From Blasia pusilla (Eukaryota; Marchantiophyta; Marchantiopsida; Blasiales), in NCBI GenBank assembly GCA_050084515.1, contig CM114273.1:7316001-7380000 (forward strand): a DNA stretch of 64,000 nt, in the 5' to 3' direction. Below the pieces are notes generated by a model. That model was not told where the DNA came from. It was given only the letters and a program-made list of their open reading frames with translations, and searched no databases. A program made the position numbers and the translations under genes. Shown piece after piece: positions 44,765 through 60,780 of this stretch (position 1 is the stretch's first letter; every line of letters begins with the position of its first letter).

Positions 44765-47700
44765 TCACTTGAGGTCCCACTGCTTTTGTAGAGCTTCGTA
44801 CACTAGGAAAGAGATGGCAGCTGCTGGTAAGAGCTTTGCATAATTTGGTGCCAGTCCTGCAATATCATGTCAAATTCCACGACATTAATTTGACATTACA
44901 TAACCAAAGTCCTGTCAGGATGTCAGGAAAGTAGCCAAATGTATCAGAAGTTCAGCAGGACCATCCTCAGACGTGCTTGGTGCAATTTCTTGGTCTTTCC
45001 AAACGTGACAACTTTGTTTGCTGGTAGCTATACCTTACTCAGCTCACATTGAAATACTTGGACATGAGGCTATAACTATCCTGCAATCAGTAGCTAATCA
45101 GCAAGGAAGGCACCACCAACTACTTGTGTCAAACAGGATCTGGAATACTCCTGTAAAACTGCTTGTGGCAAGGTTCGTGGCCTTTTTGGCCAAATGATCA
45201 CAAAAGGCGGACGAGAAGGATTTGGGTACATACCAGCATAGAGGGCTGCAGCACCTTCTTCACAGGTGATACTTTGGAATGCGTGTATCATATTCTTATA
45301 CACAATTGGACCTTGTCTACTGGCTTGAATCTGCTCATCCAATCGTAAGCACAGCACATGATCACTATTATACAAAATTTCCCAAAGTAATAAATTTACT
45401 GGGGACCTCTACTGAAAAAATTCACCTCTGCAACAAACATTTCATCTCATGTGAGGTGGATGCTGAAATCACCAACGACAACGATGGAATGTAGCAGCTA
45501 ACCTGTAACCTCCGCTGAATTGTTTCGAGTGGATACACCACAATTTGTGCAGCTGCACCTGCAAGGGCACTGGAGGACAAACACATGAATTCAGATGTGG
45601 AAGCATTTCAAGTGGATACATTAAAGTGAAACTGCAACTGGAAGAGCACTGATAGATTAACTTGGCAGTGTCATGAAGTTATAGAGCAGTTGTTGAAACC
45701 TAGATTTTCATCCCCCTTCTTGATTTTTAGCCTACACATAGGATGAAACAAAGCCTCAATAGATGAAATCTTCCATATTGATAGATTAGGTTTAGAGTCT
45801 CCCAATCATCAAACTTCTGCTGCCCAGAAATTCTCGCCTGCAAGCACAACCTGAGTGTAACTAGTATTGAAAGATTATATCATGACAGCAATAAACGGTT
45901 TCAGAGTGAAGGGCCCAAACCCATGGAGAGTTGAGCTACATGCTCTCCTACAAGACTAATATGCAACGTGATTTCTCACTGAGCAGCTCTGCACCTGGAG
46001 TAAAATAAACCTGCTTCCCTTACCCAAATATTATGATAGGAAGAGGTCCAAGCTCAGCACCAGGTCCTTTCTTGTTCCTATACCACTGCTTCAGTTGATC
46101 ATACACGAAGAAGTTGATTGCACCATATGGAGCCACTCTTATCTGTAACCATGATTATTACATCCAGATAAATAATCAGGACTCCTCCTAGAAGCTTTTT
46201 TGAGAACATGAAGTGGCTGATATAATTAGGAGCAGATGATACAGAAAAAGTATTGCAGAAAAGAGTTGGCTGTACAGAAAAAGCTGTGCATGAAGTGGTC
46301 GGGTGAAACAAAGCCTTGGATCAACTAGTAGGTTTTGTGCTCAACTAGTAGGAACGCCAAGAAAGTTGTAAAGGAAGTGTGTGGGTTGCAGACCAGACCA
46401 TATGAGGAGCAAGTCCCCTATAGAAGCCCTGCCATCCTTCCTTCTCCAATATGGCTCTCGAAACCTCCATCATACCCTTATTTACTCCTGCACTCTGTGT
46501 TGTGATCACAGAACGAACTGTGTCCAGAGGATGGGTAACAAATGTTCCTGCTATGCATGCAATTGCACCCAAAAGCATCCGCTCCGGTCCAGTTAAATCC
46601 ACTCTTTGTGTCCTATTTAGAATGGCCTCCTTCAGCTTGTCGTAAACAAAGAACTCAACTGCCTGTGGAAGTCATGGGGGCACAGGTTAATTCAGTCACA
46701 AGAGAGGAAGTAATGTATGACTACACGTTCAAGTTGAAAACTTGCAAAATCATAACAGGCTGGATACAACTGAAATCAATGCAACTGGGAGTATTATCCG
46801 GGTTGTTTGCAAGCACACAAATGGCAGCTAAGCTTCACCTTAGTGGGTGCTATGCGCATGACATTCAAAGTATTCCCCTTGAAAAGCCCTCCGACACCCT
46901 CATCTCTGCATATGTCAATGCCAGCAAGCAGTTGTTTGAAATATTTGTACTACCTCTTCTAAGGAGTGGTTTAAAACTCCCCTCTCCATAATTTCAAGTA
47001 TAAATACCCACATCATCAAATCTATGCGTTCTGTGTGTTTATAGCCAGCATTGCGCACGCATTCCATTTCAATCCAACACTAATAAACCTCAGAAGCTAA
47101 AGAGGGGTATAAATATCTGGTTTGAAATATGGCAACCTTACCAATCCTTATGAAAACAAGCTTCTAGAGATGCCTGAATTCATACCTCCAAATATTTTTC
47201 AGACTATCCACAAAGCCTGCATTAGCTACCTGCTTATCCACCATGGAAATAATCTGCAACACAATTTCATAAAGCAGTGCCTTGAGCGTCCAAAGCTGGA
47301 GCTTGAAAAGAACAAGCTATAACAAGCATGCGTAGCGCTATGTTGTCTTTAGAATCTTAAAAGAACCTGGACTTTATTAGACCACCTGAGAGAGAAGAAA
47401 ACCAAAACAAAAAAAAGATTCTCCCTCCCTCCGCATACTACTAATTCATAGATTGGGGATGAGCTCTTGTGTAAAGTGCCCTCCTATCCCTTGGCTCCTT
47501 CTCTATTGGCCCCAGAGATGAGGATCCAAGGCAAAGGTACGGTTCAATGAGTACAGTGTCTGGAGGCGTGAAAAAGGTGTTCTGATTTGAGGGTAATATC
47601 TCTTACCTTTACACGTTCAAGAGGTGCCAGAATTGTGCGCGCCACTGCACTGGAGATCCCTCCATCAAAGAGACGCTTTTTGACCCGCACTTTAGCTCCC

Positions 47701-50700
47701 CTTTTGCTAACACTTCCTTGCTTACTGTACCCACCTTTGCACAGCATCCGATACCAACAAATCAGCTTGAAAATCCCAGTTATGCACAAAAGAGAGACAG
47801 AAATTCCTGTTCAGCAAGATACAAAGTAGGTCGTGGTGGGCTTGGATGGCTTGGAGGGGAGGGGACTGCTAAGTGTTGAAAGCTGTTAATATCTAGTGTA
47901 GTCATGCCCTTGACAACCCTGGTTAATTGGACATAACTTCGAGCTCTTATATCTTTTAGGGTAATCTGGAATTAGGATTAGCCACCATCATGTACTCAGG
48001 GTCTGAATCTGTTCAAGAAGATAAAAGGGTCAGAAATGCTCTCTCAAGTATATGCTGTCTCTTCTTAGAGTCAGAAGATAATTCTACAGTTTGCTGCACC
48101 CTAAACCCTCCTTCCACCTTGCCTTACCATGCAGTGGTCCCTTCTGCTGGTCTCTTGTAGGAAACTATTTAACTCCCCCTCTCTTCCCTTCTTTTTTGAT
48201 TCACTTCTACTCCTGCCCTCTAAGGCTGTGGGTTTTGAGATTAGCTCCTACATACCTGAACCTCTGCTGGTGCCTTGATCAACTAAGAAGGAATGTGCAT
48301 TGGTGTGGAGAATGCTCCAAGTACCAATCTAGCACAAACTCCTGCATCTTGGTTTCAACCACCTCTCTTCAGGACTTGTGTATTCTAATAAGGTGTTGCT
48401 TTTCAAGCACCCAGTTCTCAATAGGAGTTGTAGACCAGTTCTACATGCAATCCATTTCAGTTTTGCTCTTTTCAGGTTTGTAAGTGATTACCCTCATGTA
48501 CATGGTTCAGTGGAAGATCCTGTCGGGATCTACTATCTTTCTATCTTTTTAAAAGTTTTCAAAGTAGATCTGAGAGGAAGTAGAATTCTGATTTCAACAG
48601 TGCCTTCCTAGGATGTCAGTGATCAAGGATAGTCCCTGGTCCTGCCCCCTATGAGGTTGTCTTGCCAGCATGAGGACGGTCTGAAGCAGGACCATGATGC
48701 TGTCACATAGGAACACTTAACACCATGGGAGTGGGGTCTTAATTCCAAATACTATGTCAGATAGTCTTAATAAAACAGAGCTACTTACTAACTTCACACC
48801 ACCCATCGGTCCCATCCATACTGCCTTAGCATGCCTCAATAGCATGCTTCCTTAAGTCATCAAAGTAGTGTAATTTTCATCACTGAGAAGAAGTCTTCCA
48901 AGAAAAAGAGTGGATATACATAATTGAAAATTTCTGCAACTTGATTTCTCCATTTCTACTTCTATTTCTTCCTGTGGCAATTAGCACAAAGGTCAGGTAT
49001 TGGAGAGGACACATGAGCTGTCCCACCTTGAAGGTGTGCTGTAAGAAGGCTTACCTGACGCCACAGGATATGACGCATCAACATCACCAAGGTCAATCAC
49101 ACAAGCTCCCCATATTTCTGACGTGCCTCGCAACTCTTTGGCAGTAGAAAACATTAAAACATCCCTGTCATAAAAGTATTTCCTTAAGACAAGTCTGATA
49201 ATGGGCAAACTGATACACAGCACTGACAAAGTTCCAAATGAAAAACTGCAAGATTGAAGAATTAATACAACAAATTCAGCAAACTCTTGAAGCCACAACT
49301 GCTCTAATAGAACAAATAATGGGGCCACAAGGCGCACCTATACTCAGCAAAGTCAAAAGCTTTGCTCTGGCCATAAAACTGGCTTGATCCTGAACCCCTT
49401 ACATGCACCTTCTCCACCGCCAGTGCAATATCATGATCGTTGAGGCTGACATATTCATGTGACTCAATAGAAGATTAGGAATGCGTGAAGCTCAAGTTCA
49501 AGGAGTTATACTACAAGAAAATCCAATCTAGACTATTAATTAAAGGGGGTTACTGTTGAGAATGCAGTAGATTGTATTGTTTACAGAAGTCAGCTAGAAA
49601 CTATGATTGGCAAAGGGTATGCATTGTAGTTACCCCTGCCCTGATCTAGTGCAGTAGGAAGGAAGACAGGTAAACATAGATAGTAATGACTAAGGTCTCG
49701 TCTAAATTTTGGAACAGCTATTTTAGAGGAATACGTTTATCAGCGTCTATTTAGCTTGCAACCTCTGGCTACCCCCACTTCCCCTTCTTTTCTGTCCTTC
49801 TCTTCCAAGCCACTAGTATATAAGTCCAGCTTGTTGGTCTGTTCAGTTAGTGCAATTGTCTACATTGTGGAGCACTCGCTTTTTACTAGGATTCTGCTGC
49901 AGTATGATATGAATCTCCTTCCGTGTTCAGCTCGTTTTAACTTGTGTGAGGTAAAACGTTTCTACTAAGAGGAAAGATGGGTTGTCATTTACATCTTATG
50001 GAAAGGAAATGAGATGAGTCACCTAGTTAAATATTACTATGTAGGAATGTAACACTTAACAGCTTTGTTTCTATTATAATTGAAAGTAGGGAGGCTGCTT
50101 TATGTCGAAAGAATATCTCAAAAAGAGGTGAGTCCTCAAAATGGAATAATGAGGGGTCCCTTGCCTTCTACGGAATTGAAATATTTTTACATAATATAAA
50201 AAAATCACCTAAAAAAATGCACATTTTTCTAAGAAAGAAGAGGTGCCTACCACACTGAAAACTTAACATATGTTCATTGGGAGCAAATGCTGGGCACAGG
50301 CATTTTACTACTTTTCAGAAAAAAAACAGACCTTCATAAGAATTCCTTAAATCTTGGACCGGTACAATCACATTCGACACGAGGCCATTGAAAAGTGTAT
50401 GTGAGAGTACCAGAAGTTATATTTCTGCAAGGCTGCCTTCATGCCATCTTCAGAAATGTAGCCAATCTGCCATTGACAACACAAAGCTCAGTTCCCACAT
50501 ACACAGGTTGGTAGGGTGGTGACTCTTACGGTATACTTGGCTTTGCTTGGATAGTCCGATTGCATGCATTAAGCTAAAGAAAATGGGTTCCTCTCTCCAA
50601 CACACTGTTACTATGAACATAGATACAAGCAGAAAGCAGGAGCACACCTTTCTCTTGTCCAATTCCTTGAATGTGTCCACTAGCTCATTTTCTCGTTGAA

Positions 50701-52764
50701 CCGCATATTCAGCAAATTCCTCAAACGTGATCTTACTACTTTGGGATGTGTTGCAAACCTTGCCCATGAACACTTTCACATCCTGAGATAGCCCAATGGT
50801 CTAGAGCATGTCAGTTGAAGATATCCGTAACCAAGAACACACTTAAGCCTGTCATATTGACCCTGCTCTCAGCATCTTTTAAGGAAAGGGCAAACTCGTC
50901 GGGATCTGATCCAAATTGCTGGAGATTCACAAATCCAACTTCTCGACATCGGAAATCAAGCTGCTTTATTTGCCAACTATTATGATGGGGGAATGAAGTG
51001 AGGTGTGCAGGGGAGCGCTACACGCAAGGCCTATAATGCGAGTACATTCCTTTTGGGGACATGAGACAGTAATTTTCTGGCAAAAACAAACCAGGAGTGG
51101 TTTACCTTTTGGGATGCAGGTAAATTGAGCTTTTTCAGAGCCACCTTCAGATCTCCTTCAGATATAAAACCAAGTCCATCTTGATCCAGCTCCTGTGGAC
51201 AGCACAAAATAACTAATCAACCGTATGCTCTGAGTTCTCAAGTAGGTGTGAGGTGTAGCGTTTCGCTGACGGGGTGATGACCACCACTCGCATTCGTCCT
51301 CTGTCGCAAATTTGGGAAAAAGGAGGATGAAGGAACCAACAAAACCTTTGCTGCTAAGCACGAGAAACCCATGGATTCTAGAAGAAGAAATGATTGGACT
51401 GGAATATGAGCTCAGAACTTGTTGGGAATAACCCATACGAGCCACCCAGTGTGTGACTGCTGCGATTCAACCCAGATGGCAGATATTTCGGCCAAAGAGG
51501 AATTTATGTGAACCCTTATTGGCACCGCTTTCAAGATTCCGTGAAGGAAATGGATGGATAATGTTCTCAACACTCTTCACCGCATTCTTACACAGCGCAG
51601 CATATTTCTAGGGTGGATTTATCATCTTCTTGTCAACTCTGTACAGGTTCCCAGTATCATGGTGCCCCCACGATATCACTGTGGTGTTCGACCTGACCTT
51701 AAGCTAGTAAACAAAGCCAATCGGAATAAGGCTTCCGTGATAGGAGAACAAATCAAAAGGGAATTACACTAATGAGAAGTGGTGGCAAGAAGCAATCACA
51801 CATAGCTTCCGTGCGACACACCAAACCTCTGGACTCGAAATTGGTTGCAAGATGTGAAAGTGTTATTAACAGTAATATCTGCGCACTATCAGCCTTCGAC
51901 TCCAATCCCGACTCAGCTTAGCAGCTCTCAACACATAGCTCGGAAGTAACGCATTGTCCAGACTTGAATTATGACCGCAGAAGCTCATAATTCAGTGTGT
52001 CCACGCCCAAATCACCATCCGAATTCAACCACATACTTAACCCCGACACCAACTGCATTTCAGCTACGCTGAGAAGAAACCCAAACGCCTTTCAGGCCCC
52101 ACCCTTTCGTGTAATCCACGAGTTGGCATGCTCCATAAACCACTCAGTTGACAACCCTGCAAAGACTTGACCCAATTCCATGGGCATGGCCGCCAGCTCA
52201 AGAGCTGCATTTTACCTTAAAGTGCCGTCGCAGGGAATCGTAAGCATAGGTACCAGGCACAGGAGTATAAGCCTCTGAAGCAGCATCTTCCCTCACAAAT
52301 TGGTCCTGAAATCGGATGCGTCTCCCACCACCACCAACACTACCAAAACCAGAGCTATTACTGACACTAGCGAACATTGCAACTCCACTGCGTTTCCTCC
52401 TACCACCACAATGCCGCCCCAATACCTCCCTCCCCGTAATCCCTGCCACGCCATCCGTCACAATCTGCAGAACAGCGTCTCTCCACCGCTCCAGTGCTCT
52501 CTGCTGCTCGCTCGTTCCACTCTTCCACCCCTTCATCATCGCCATCGCCTCTCTCCCCACCTCCTCCACCATCTCCTCCACCTTCTCATTCATCCATCCA
52601 ATTCCCACTCCATCGCTCCTTCCTCCTCCTCCTCCCACTCCTCTTCGCCTTACTTCTCCTCTCCTTCCGTCGCTCTCCATCGCCATTCCCTTTCTTCTTC
52701 CTCCCGCCCCAATCCGCAGAGACGCAGCAGCCGATGGCGATTTTGGTGGGCTCCTGCGCTGCAA
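44765..52764 (-). CDS. EF-hand-containing mitochondrial carrier family protein, 14 exons
   Basis: Exons on the minus strand, 5' to 3': 52764-52216, 51192-51106, 50782-50648, 50466-50411, 49445-49338, 49164-49055, 47734-47607, 47253-47186, 46905-46839, 46662-46399, 46142-46024, 45569-45503, 45330-45234, 44856-44765. All have GT-AG borders. They sum to 1,947 bases (648 residues plus stop) and stay in frame. The acceptor of the 47734 exon is the least certain. The N-terminal ~28 residues are basic, like an organelle presequence. Residues about 184-210 form an EF-hand (D-Q-D-G-L-G-F-I-S-E-G-D); a degenerate one (D-K-R-K-I-G-Y-I) follows. Three carrier repeats then carry P-L-E-R-V-K, P-L-D-T-V-R and P-L-E-T-I-Q. 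The sequence resembles plant adenine-nucleotide/ATP-Mg-phosphate carriers in organelle membranes. The substrate is inferred. Confidence 0.9.
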
Positions 52765-53280
52765 TGTCGCGGAGGTCTATCCAAATTGAGAGGGGGAATT
52801 GTCGTCAAATGACAGAGTGAATGATTGGGTCACTTCATTCACGAGGTGTGCTCTGCGACGGCGATCGTTCTTCCTCTGCGACGACGGGAGGTGTCGCCGA
52901 GTCGTCGCGCCCCATTCTGTGACGACGGGAGGGCGTGGGCGCAGAGGTTGGTCCGGGTGGGAAAGTAACGCCGAGTTGTCTGCGACGACGGGAGGGCGTG
53001 GGCGCAGACGCTGGTCGGGGTGGGAAGGTCACGCCCGGGGCCGTGAGACGACGGCAAGGCGTCGCCGCCGAGCCTGCGACGACGGGAAGTCGCTGGTCGA
53101 TTCGTGTCACTGTGACGAAGGGGAACAAGTGAGCCCTGATTCGCCGAGGGGTGGGGACGCTGGAGGTCATGATCCTGGGAAACAAGTGGCGAAGAGCACA
53201 TTCGCCATGTGGGCATGGGTGACGCGTGGCGCAGCCTGAGCCAGGGTGGACAGCCAGACACCCGCTAACTGTGGACAAGC
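52765..53280. promoter_or_regulatory. GC-rich region upstream of the carrier gene
   Basis: It lies immediately 5' of the carrier start and is strongly GC-rich, with a tandem repeat listed separately. The open frames on both strands here (52799-53239 plus, 52835-53278 minus) are what such repeats produce. It is a probable promoter/leader region, and I cannot place a start site. Confidence 0.35.
52921..53046. repeat. Two tandem 63-base GC-rich units
   Basis: The unit beginning GACGACGGGAGGGCGTGGGC at 52921 recurs at 52984 with few changes. Degenerate half-units (GACGACGGGA) also occur at about 52880 and 53077. The length is a multiple of three, so any frame repeats as 21 residues. Confidence 0.7.
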
Positions 53281-55270
53281 TCTAAGGTTAGCGCTGGGTA
53301 TGGGGAGTTGAGTTTATGTGGAGCCCCGAAGTGAGGAGTAACTAGTTCAGCATGCCTGTGCCAGCGACGCATGAACTGGCTTCACGTTGAAAATAGGTTA
53401 ATAAAAAACACATTCGTAGAAAAGTTTTAAATTTTAGTTTGAAATATTTAAAATTAATGTAAATATTATTTCAATACTTTCTCATATATAGGTAATCTGT
53501 ATTATTATTGCAAACCTGCACATGATAACTAGGCGGAAAAAAAAAATTCACATTACGGGCAGCAAGAAAGAAAATTTGGATTTCGTGTGGCATGGTGAGT
53601 GTGCAAACAACTCCTCCATCCAAGTTATCGCTGCTTGCCATGTGTCGCTCAACTCAACTGTCATTGTCGATGCCAAAATGGTCTTACCATCGGACAACAC
53701 TACCTCCATTGTGACTACCTCTGCACTTGAGGCACTCACACCACCACTCTCACATAATATAGTGGCCAACTGGAATACTTCAAATAAACCCACCCCCAAT
53801 GTTGTCAAATCCGTGGTAGAAAAAGAGGTGCCTGATACACCACTGTCACTGCACCCAACCACATACTCACACCTAGCTCCTCCTAAACTCTCATACTCTC
53901 CATCAACACCTACCACACCATGAGATGCACTCACTTCGCTCTTGGAAGCCTTACTCACTTGACTAGGACCCATTGATGGGATCCACACCACCTTTGACAA
54001 CATATACAATACCACATTTGTGGAAATCGGGTAAGTTGACCAACGTCATCACGCTGTAGATTCAATTCCACAATAGCAGCATGTGGCTTACGTACTCTGG
54101 CCACACACGGTCACAAAAAAACTCGTGTACATCGACATAACACTACCCATAAAATCCAAACTTTTACAACTAACTTAATTATACAAATGAAATTAGTTCC
54201 TTGCTCTAATCTTCTTCATTTATGGTTTGTAAGAGCGCATTTTTTGAGTGCAAATTTGGTTAGGGATGAGGCAATGAGAACTACATACCCAATGGAGCTT
54301 AAACAAATGTTTGGCTTCGGACTTGCCTCCATACTCTTTGACCTTAAAGATAGCTGCTCTGATCAATCTTTTACCATCCAAGAATGACACTAAGGAACAA
54401 GGTAATTGAACTTGTTTAATGATTCATGGATTCAATTTGCATGTGATAGATAGTGAAATCATTAGATGAAAGAACAAAGGAGATATAGTCTTTATTCCAT
54501 ATATCCCTTTAATTGCATCTAATTAGAGCCTACCTTTTGATTTAGACAGATGTCAATTTCCTATAACTTTTGTTATAAATACCAAGGTCAAACCTTAGAA
54601 AAAATAGGAATCTCTAAATCATTAGTAAGGGATGGGTTTAGATAATCCCTCTATTGTTGACATTTGTCCATTACGGACTCCTCTATTGTTAACACGTGTA
54701 ATTTTAAAGGAGTGAGTTAAGTAAAGAAAGAAGAAGAGAGCTAAGTTACGGGAGAATCCATTGGAGAGAGGGGAGGGAGGGGGAGGGCGAGGAGAGAGCA
54801 GGAGGAAAGGGCAGGAAAAATGCATACATAGTCAAGTGCATGGTACAAGAAACTCACTAGTATTTACATGTACATATTTTCTCACATGGATAATTTTATG
54901 TGGCTTACTACAGTGTAAACATTAGAATTTTTATCCACCTCATGAGTGGTAGTGGTAATCATGCAAACAAACAAGACTAGTATAAAATCCGGACTATGCA
55001 TAGGACCAATAAAAATATATATTTTGATCACATAGTGGAAGTCATTACATTTCACTCCACCATAAATTAAAACCCCTCTCTCCCATACACAAGCCCTGAT
55101 TTTCCTAGCAATTAAAATATATTCCACTAATAAGGCTAATCGAATTGGTAAAGGCTATATATATCATTAACAAAATATAATAATGTTTCTAATTTGTCTT
55201 ATTGTATTGCTACTGTCCTACAATGCTTATGGGATGCCAATAATATTATAAATATAGATATTTGTATTGG
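53281..55270. other. Repeat-derived spacer, no gene seen
   Basis: At 53490-53600 there is a decayed copy of the Helitron-like family (CACATGATAACTAGGCGG, CACATTACGGGCAGCAAG). At 54857-54860 a CTAG preceded by GTGC-ATG-GTAC looks like another Helitron-like 3' end. The two frames at 53522-54015 on opposite strands overlap and show no domain. Confidence 0.35.
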
Positions 55271-55275
55271 TAATA

Positions 55276-55301
55276 CTAGTGTACAACTCGTGCCATGCAC
55301 G
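55276..55301 (-). mobile_element. Helitron-like 3' terminus, reverse orientation
   Basis: Read on the minus strand, the hairpin CGTGC-ATG-GCACG is followed by AGTTGTACACTAG and then T, matching the terminus at 21604 in plan. The rest of the element would extend to the right, but its 5' end is not seen, perhaps because the LTR at 55389 interrupts it. Confidence 0.4.
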
Positions 55302-55388
55302 GGAGCGTGAAGAGGTGCCTATTTCATATTGATATTGGCAATTGGTGGTTATAGTGTGCCATAGTTCATGATGTAGTAGAGTTGATGT

Positions 55389-57054
<1,666 letters not shown>

Positions 57055-57064
57055 CCGATGTGGG

Positions 57065-58178
<1,114 letters not shown>

Positions 58179-58359
58179 CCGATGTGGGTTCCTTGGGATG
58201 ATGGTTATATCTTGGATGGTTAGTATTCATTATCATCAAGAATGACATGGATTGTAGAGGGACAACTAATGGTAGGGCGAGACAGTAGCCAACCTCCTAA
58301 TCTTAGCATTGAGAAGGTGCATGGTACTCTTGACATGGTGGTTGGCTATCTAGGGTGAT

Positions 58360-59380
58360 TTTCGCGATCCTCATAACCAAACAACCCCAAATAGGCGCCA
58401 AACAGAACATCAGAACTCAAGTGGACTCACGCTGCGATGTTTGCGCTTTGGAGAGGCGTTTGGAAAGGTCTATTGGAAAAGTCCAAGAGACGAAACGCGG
58501 AACAGAGTTGTGCGTTTCGTGCGTTAGTGGTCACGACCAGGAAACCTAGACCAAACATGAACCAAGACTTGAGATGAGTTGAGTCTTGGAAGGTTGGTTG
58601 CCAAGGAGGTGAGAACCAGTTTTGGAACACGACTAGCGTTTGGGGAATTTGACTATATTTTAGACCATAACGTTTAGCCTCAAGATGTGTTTGGGACAAA
58701 TAAGGTTTCGTTGGAAAGCTTATCTTGATACACTTCCAACGCACCAAAGATCTCAGAAAATGCATAAGTACAAACTGAGATATTGGCCAAAAACGATTGT
58801 GAGAGCAATCAGATTGAGGGCCAATTGGAGAGGCCTGGGTGTCTTTTCCTAAAGGTAGGGAGATCCCCAGAAGTACTAGTAAGGGAGGAGTCTCTCCAAG
58901 ATGTCTTGGAACACGAATCCCCACTTTGAGCGCCAAACGGCGTCTCAGAGGCACGGGATGGAACGGGAGTTTGGCGTTGGAACTAGAAACCCAAACCTGA
59001 TCCAAGGGAGTGGACTTTGTACGCCACACTTGGATTCCAACCCGAGATTCACTTCGTGCGAGTCTCGGTTAGGGACTCATTGGATGTCCATCGGACAGTT
59101 GGAACCGCCAGGCGCGAACCGCTGTTTGAAGTTCTTGAACCGACCAAAAAGTCTGTCCAAAGTCTTGCGAGACTTGCCCGTGTTGTAAACCGCGAAACTA
59201 GGACGGTTGAGCTTGATGAGAGACCGAGACGAGAACTCGGAAAGTTAGCCCGCCGATTGATCCAAGACCCGACTAACCAAAGTGCGTGTTTAGATGCGGA
59301 TCAGCGTTGAGAGCGTGACCTACTAAACGCACGCTTCCGCAACAACAAGATTAACGTTCAAGGAGAGTAGGCGCACGACA
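58360..59380 (+). repeat. Solo LTR of the chromodomain Gypsy family
   Basis: This complete 1,021-base LTR, from TTTCGCGATCCTCATAACC (first TG changed to TT) to GCGCACGACA, has no internal sequence on either side. The flanks are GTGAT (58355-58359) and ATGAT (59381-59385), a 5-base target duplication with one mismatch. The DNA on the right (ATGATGGTGTACTTATAG and following) matches the LTR near 60240, so it landed inside an older LTR of the other Gypsy family. Solo LTRs form by recombination between the two LTRs of an element. Confidence 0.8.
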
Positions 59381-59464
59381 ATGATGGTGTACTTATAGAT
59401 ATGATGAGCATATCTTTGGAGTTATATTAGTATATGTTATGTAACGATGTGTATGCACATGCCA
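59381..59464 (+). repeat. End fragment of a PHD-type Gypsy LTR
   Basis: ATGATGGTGTACTTATAG through GATGTGTATGCACATGCCA matches the last part of the LTR that ends at 60364. It lies two bases before the start of another LTR. Confidence 0.5.
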
Positions 59465-59466
59465 AT

Positions 59467-60364
59467 TGTCACGTCTTTTAGGATAGATGGACAAGTTTTG
59501 ATAGAGCATCTTCAAGGATATTGGAGGTAAGCCTGAAGAGGTTGAGGGTAACTTGCTAAGGCTTAAGGTAACTTGAAAGAGTAGGTTTCCCCTTGGTTTT
59601 GGCTCATTTGGAGGTCTGTAGAGAAACTTATGATTTTTAGTAAGTTTCTATTGAGAATATATTTGACTTTCCATTTTGGGAAGTGATCTTTGTCCCCCCC
59701 TCAAGAGGTCAATAGCCAAGGAGGTGATCTACGAGCATAGGTTACCATGGAGAGAACTTGGGAGAGGGAAGAGGGTATACCCAAAGAGAGTGAGATTTGG
59801 AGCTCATTCTCTCTTTGTTGAGCCTCTTGGCATCAAACGGTAGAGTTTTGATCCTCCTTGCCTTGTGAGTAACCCAAGCCTCTAATTAGGAGAGTGGATT
59901 TGGTTTGACAAAAGAGAGAGATGGAGTTTATGAGAGACATTTGAGAGCTTGTGATTTATTGGAGATATTTTGGTACATGATTGTCTCGTCTAATGCATGT
60001 GGATAATACCTTGCCCTAAACTATGCTTGGAGGTATCCATGTTGAAAGATGAGCATCTCGTGGTCGAGCGGTAGTGACTTGCGATTCGCCATTTATAAAG
60101 TCTCGAGTAGGTGGATGGCAGAGTATGGAGGAGATCGACCTCATATTGAAGGTGGATTTTTCTCAATTGTTATTGAGTGTTATCGGTTAGCGGTGTGTTT
60201 CTCACATGATTTTCATGTGAGAAACACATGTGAGTGTGTGGCCCCCTTGTGTGATGGTGTACATATTAATATGATATGTACATGTTTGGTGTTATGTTAG
60301 TGCATGTTGTGTGTGCGTGGCAATGATGTATGTTATATATGTAGCAATGTGTATAAGCACGACA
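59467..60364 (+). repeat. Full-length LTR, probable PHD-type Gypsy family
   Basis: It starts TGTCACGTCTTTTAGGATAG and ends AAGCACGACA, about 898 bases. Parts recur at 26645-27073 and, inverted, at 55389-56147 and 18.1-19.2 kb. The link to the PHD-type pol rests on repeated adjacency (27073/27074, 60364/60365, 19210/19260), not on an intact element. Confidence 0.55.
60194..60228. repeat. Perfect hairpin inside the LTR
   Basis: Arms 60194-60209 and 60213-60228 (TGTGTTTCTCACATGA and its complement) are perfect 16-base complements with a 3-base TTT loop. Confidence 0.7.
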
Positions 60365-60780
60365 AACCATTGGATAATCGATCGATAACCTTCTTCCTCA
60401 AATATTCGCATGCCTCAACATATTCCGATGTCATGAAATAAGCACGTTCTAGAATACCACGGGCATAACTTTTTGGAAGTGTTTGCCCATTGAGAACATG
60501 CTCATATCCACAGATTCCACACATCTGGATCATCGAAGTTCAACACTTCACCAACTTCACCATGCGTGGCCGCAAGTAAATCTCGTTCTCATCCATATAC
60601 CAAAAAGTGAAGTGAACAGGATATATGTCAAGGTTGCATGCTCGCTAAACTTGTAGCCTATCACCAACCATAGCAACAATAGATACCAATCTCCTAGGTA
60701 GCTTATGTGCAAACCATACTTGTGTAAACCCCTCTTTATTGTCTCCATAACTTACTTTGATAGACCACCCATCTCATGAT
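60365..60780 (-). pseudogene. Integrase C-terminal remnant of the PHD-type Gypsy
   Basis: The minus strand reads M-E-T-I-K-R-G-L-H-K-Y-G-L-H, then L-G-D-W-Y and G-Y-K-F-S-E-H-A, then a decayed L-N-F-D-D-P-D...A-C-S-Q-like part. All of these match pol fragments A and B. Many stops and frameshifts are present. The PHD-like part is not preserved. Confidence 0.6.

Noticed and set aside
52300-52820. Ser/Pro-rich plus-strand frames of 108-170 codons
   Set aside because: They are the antisense of exon 1 of the carrier gene, whose splice-consistent frame is on the minus strand.
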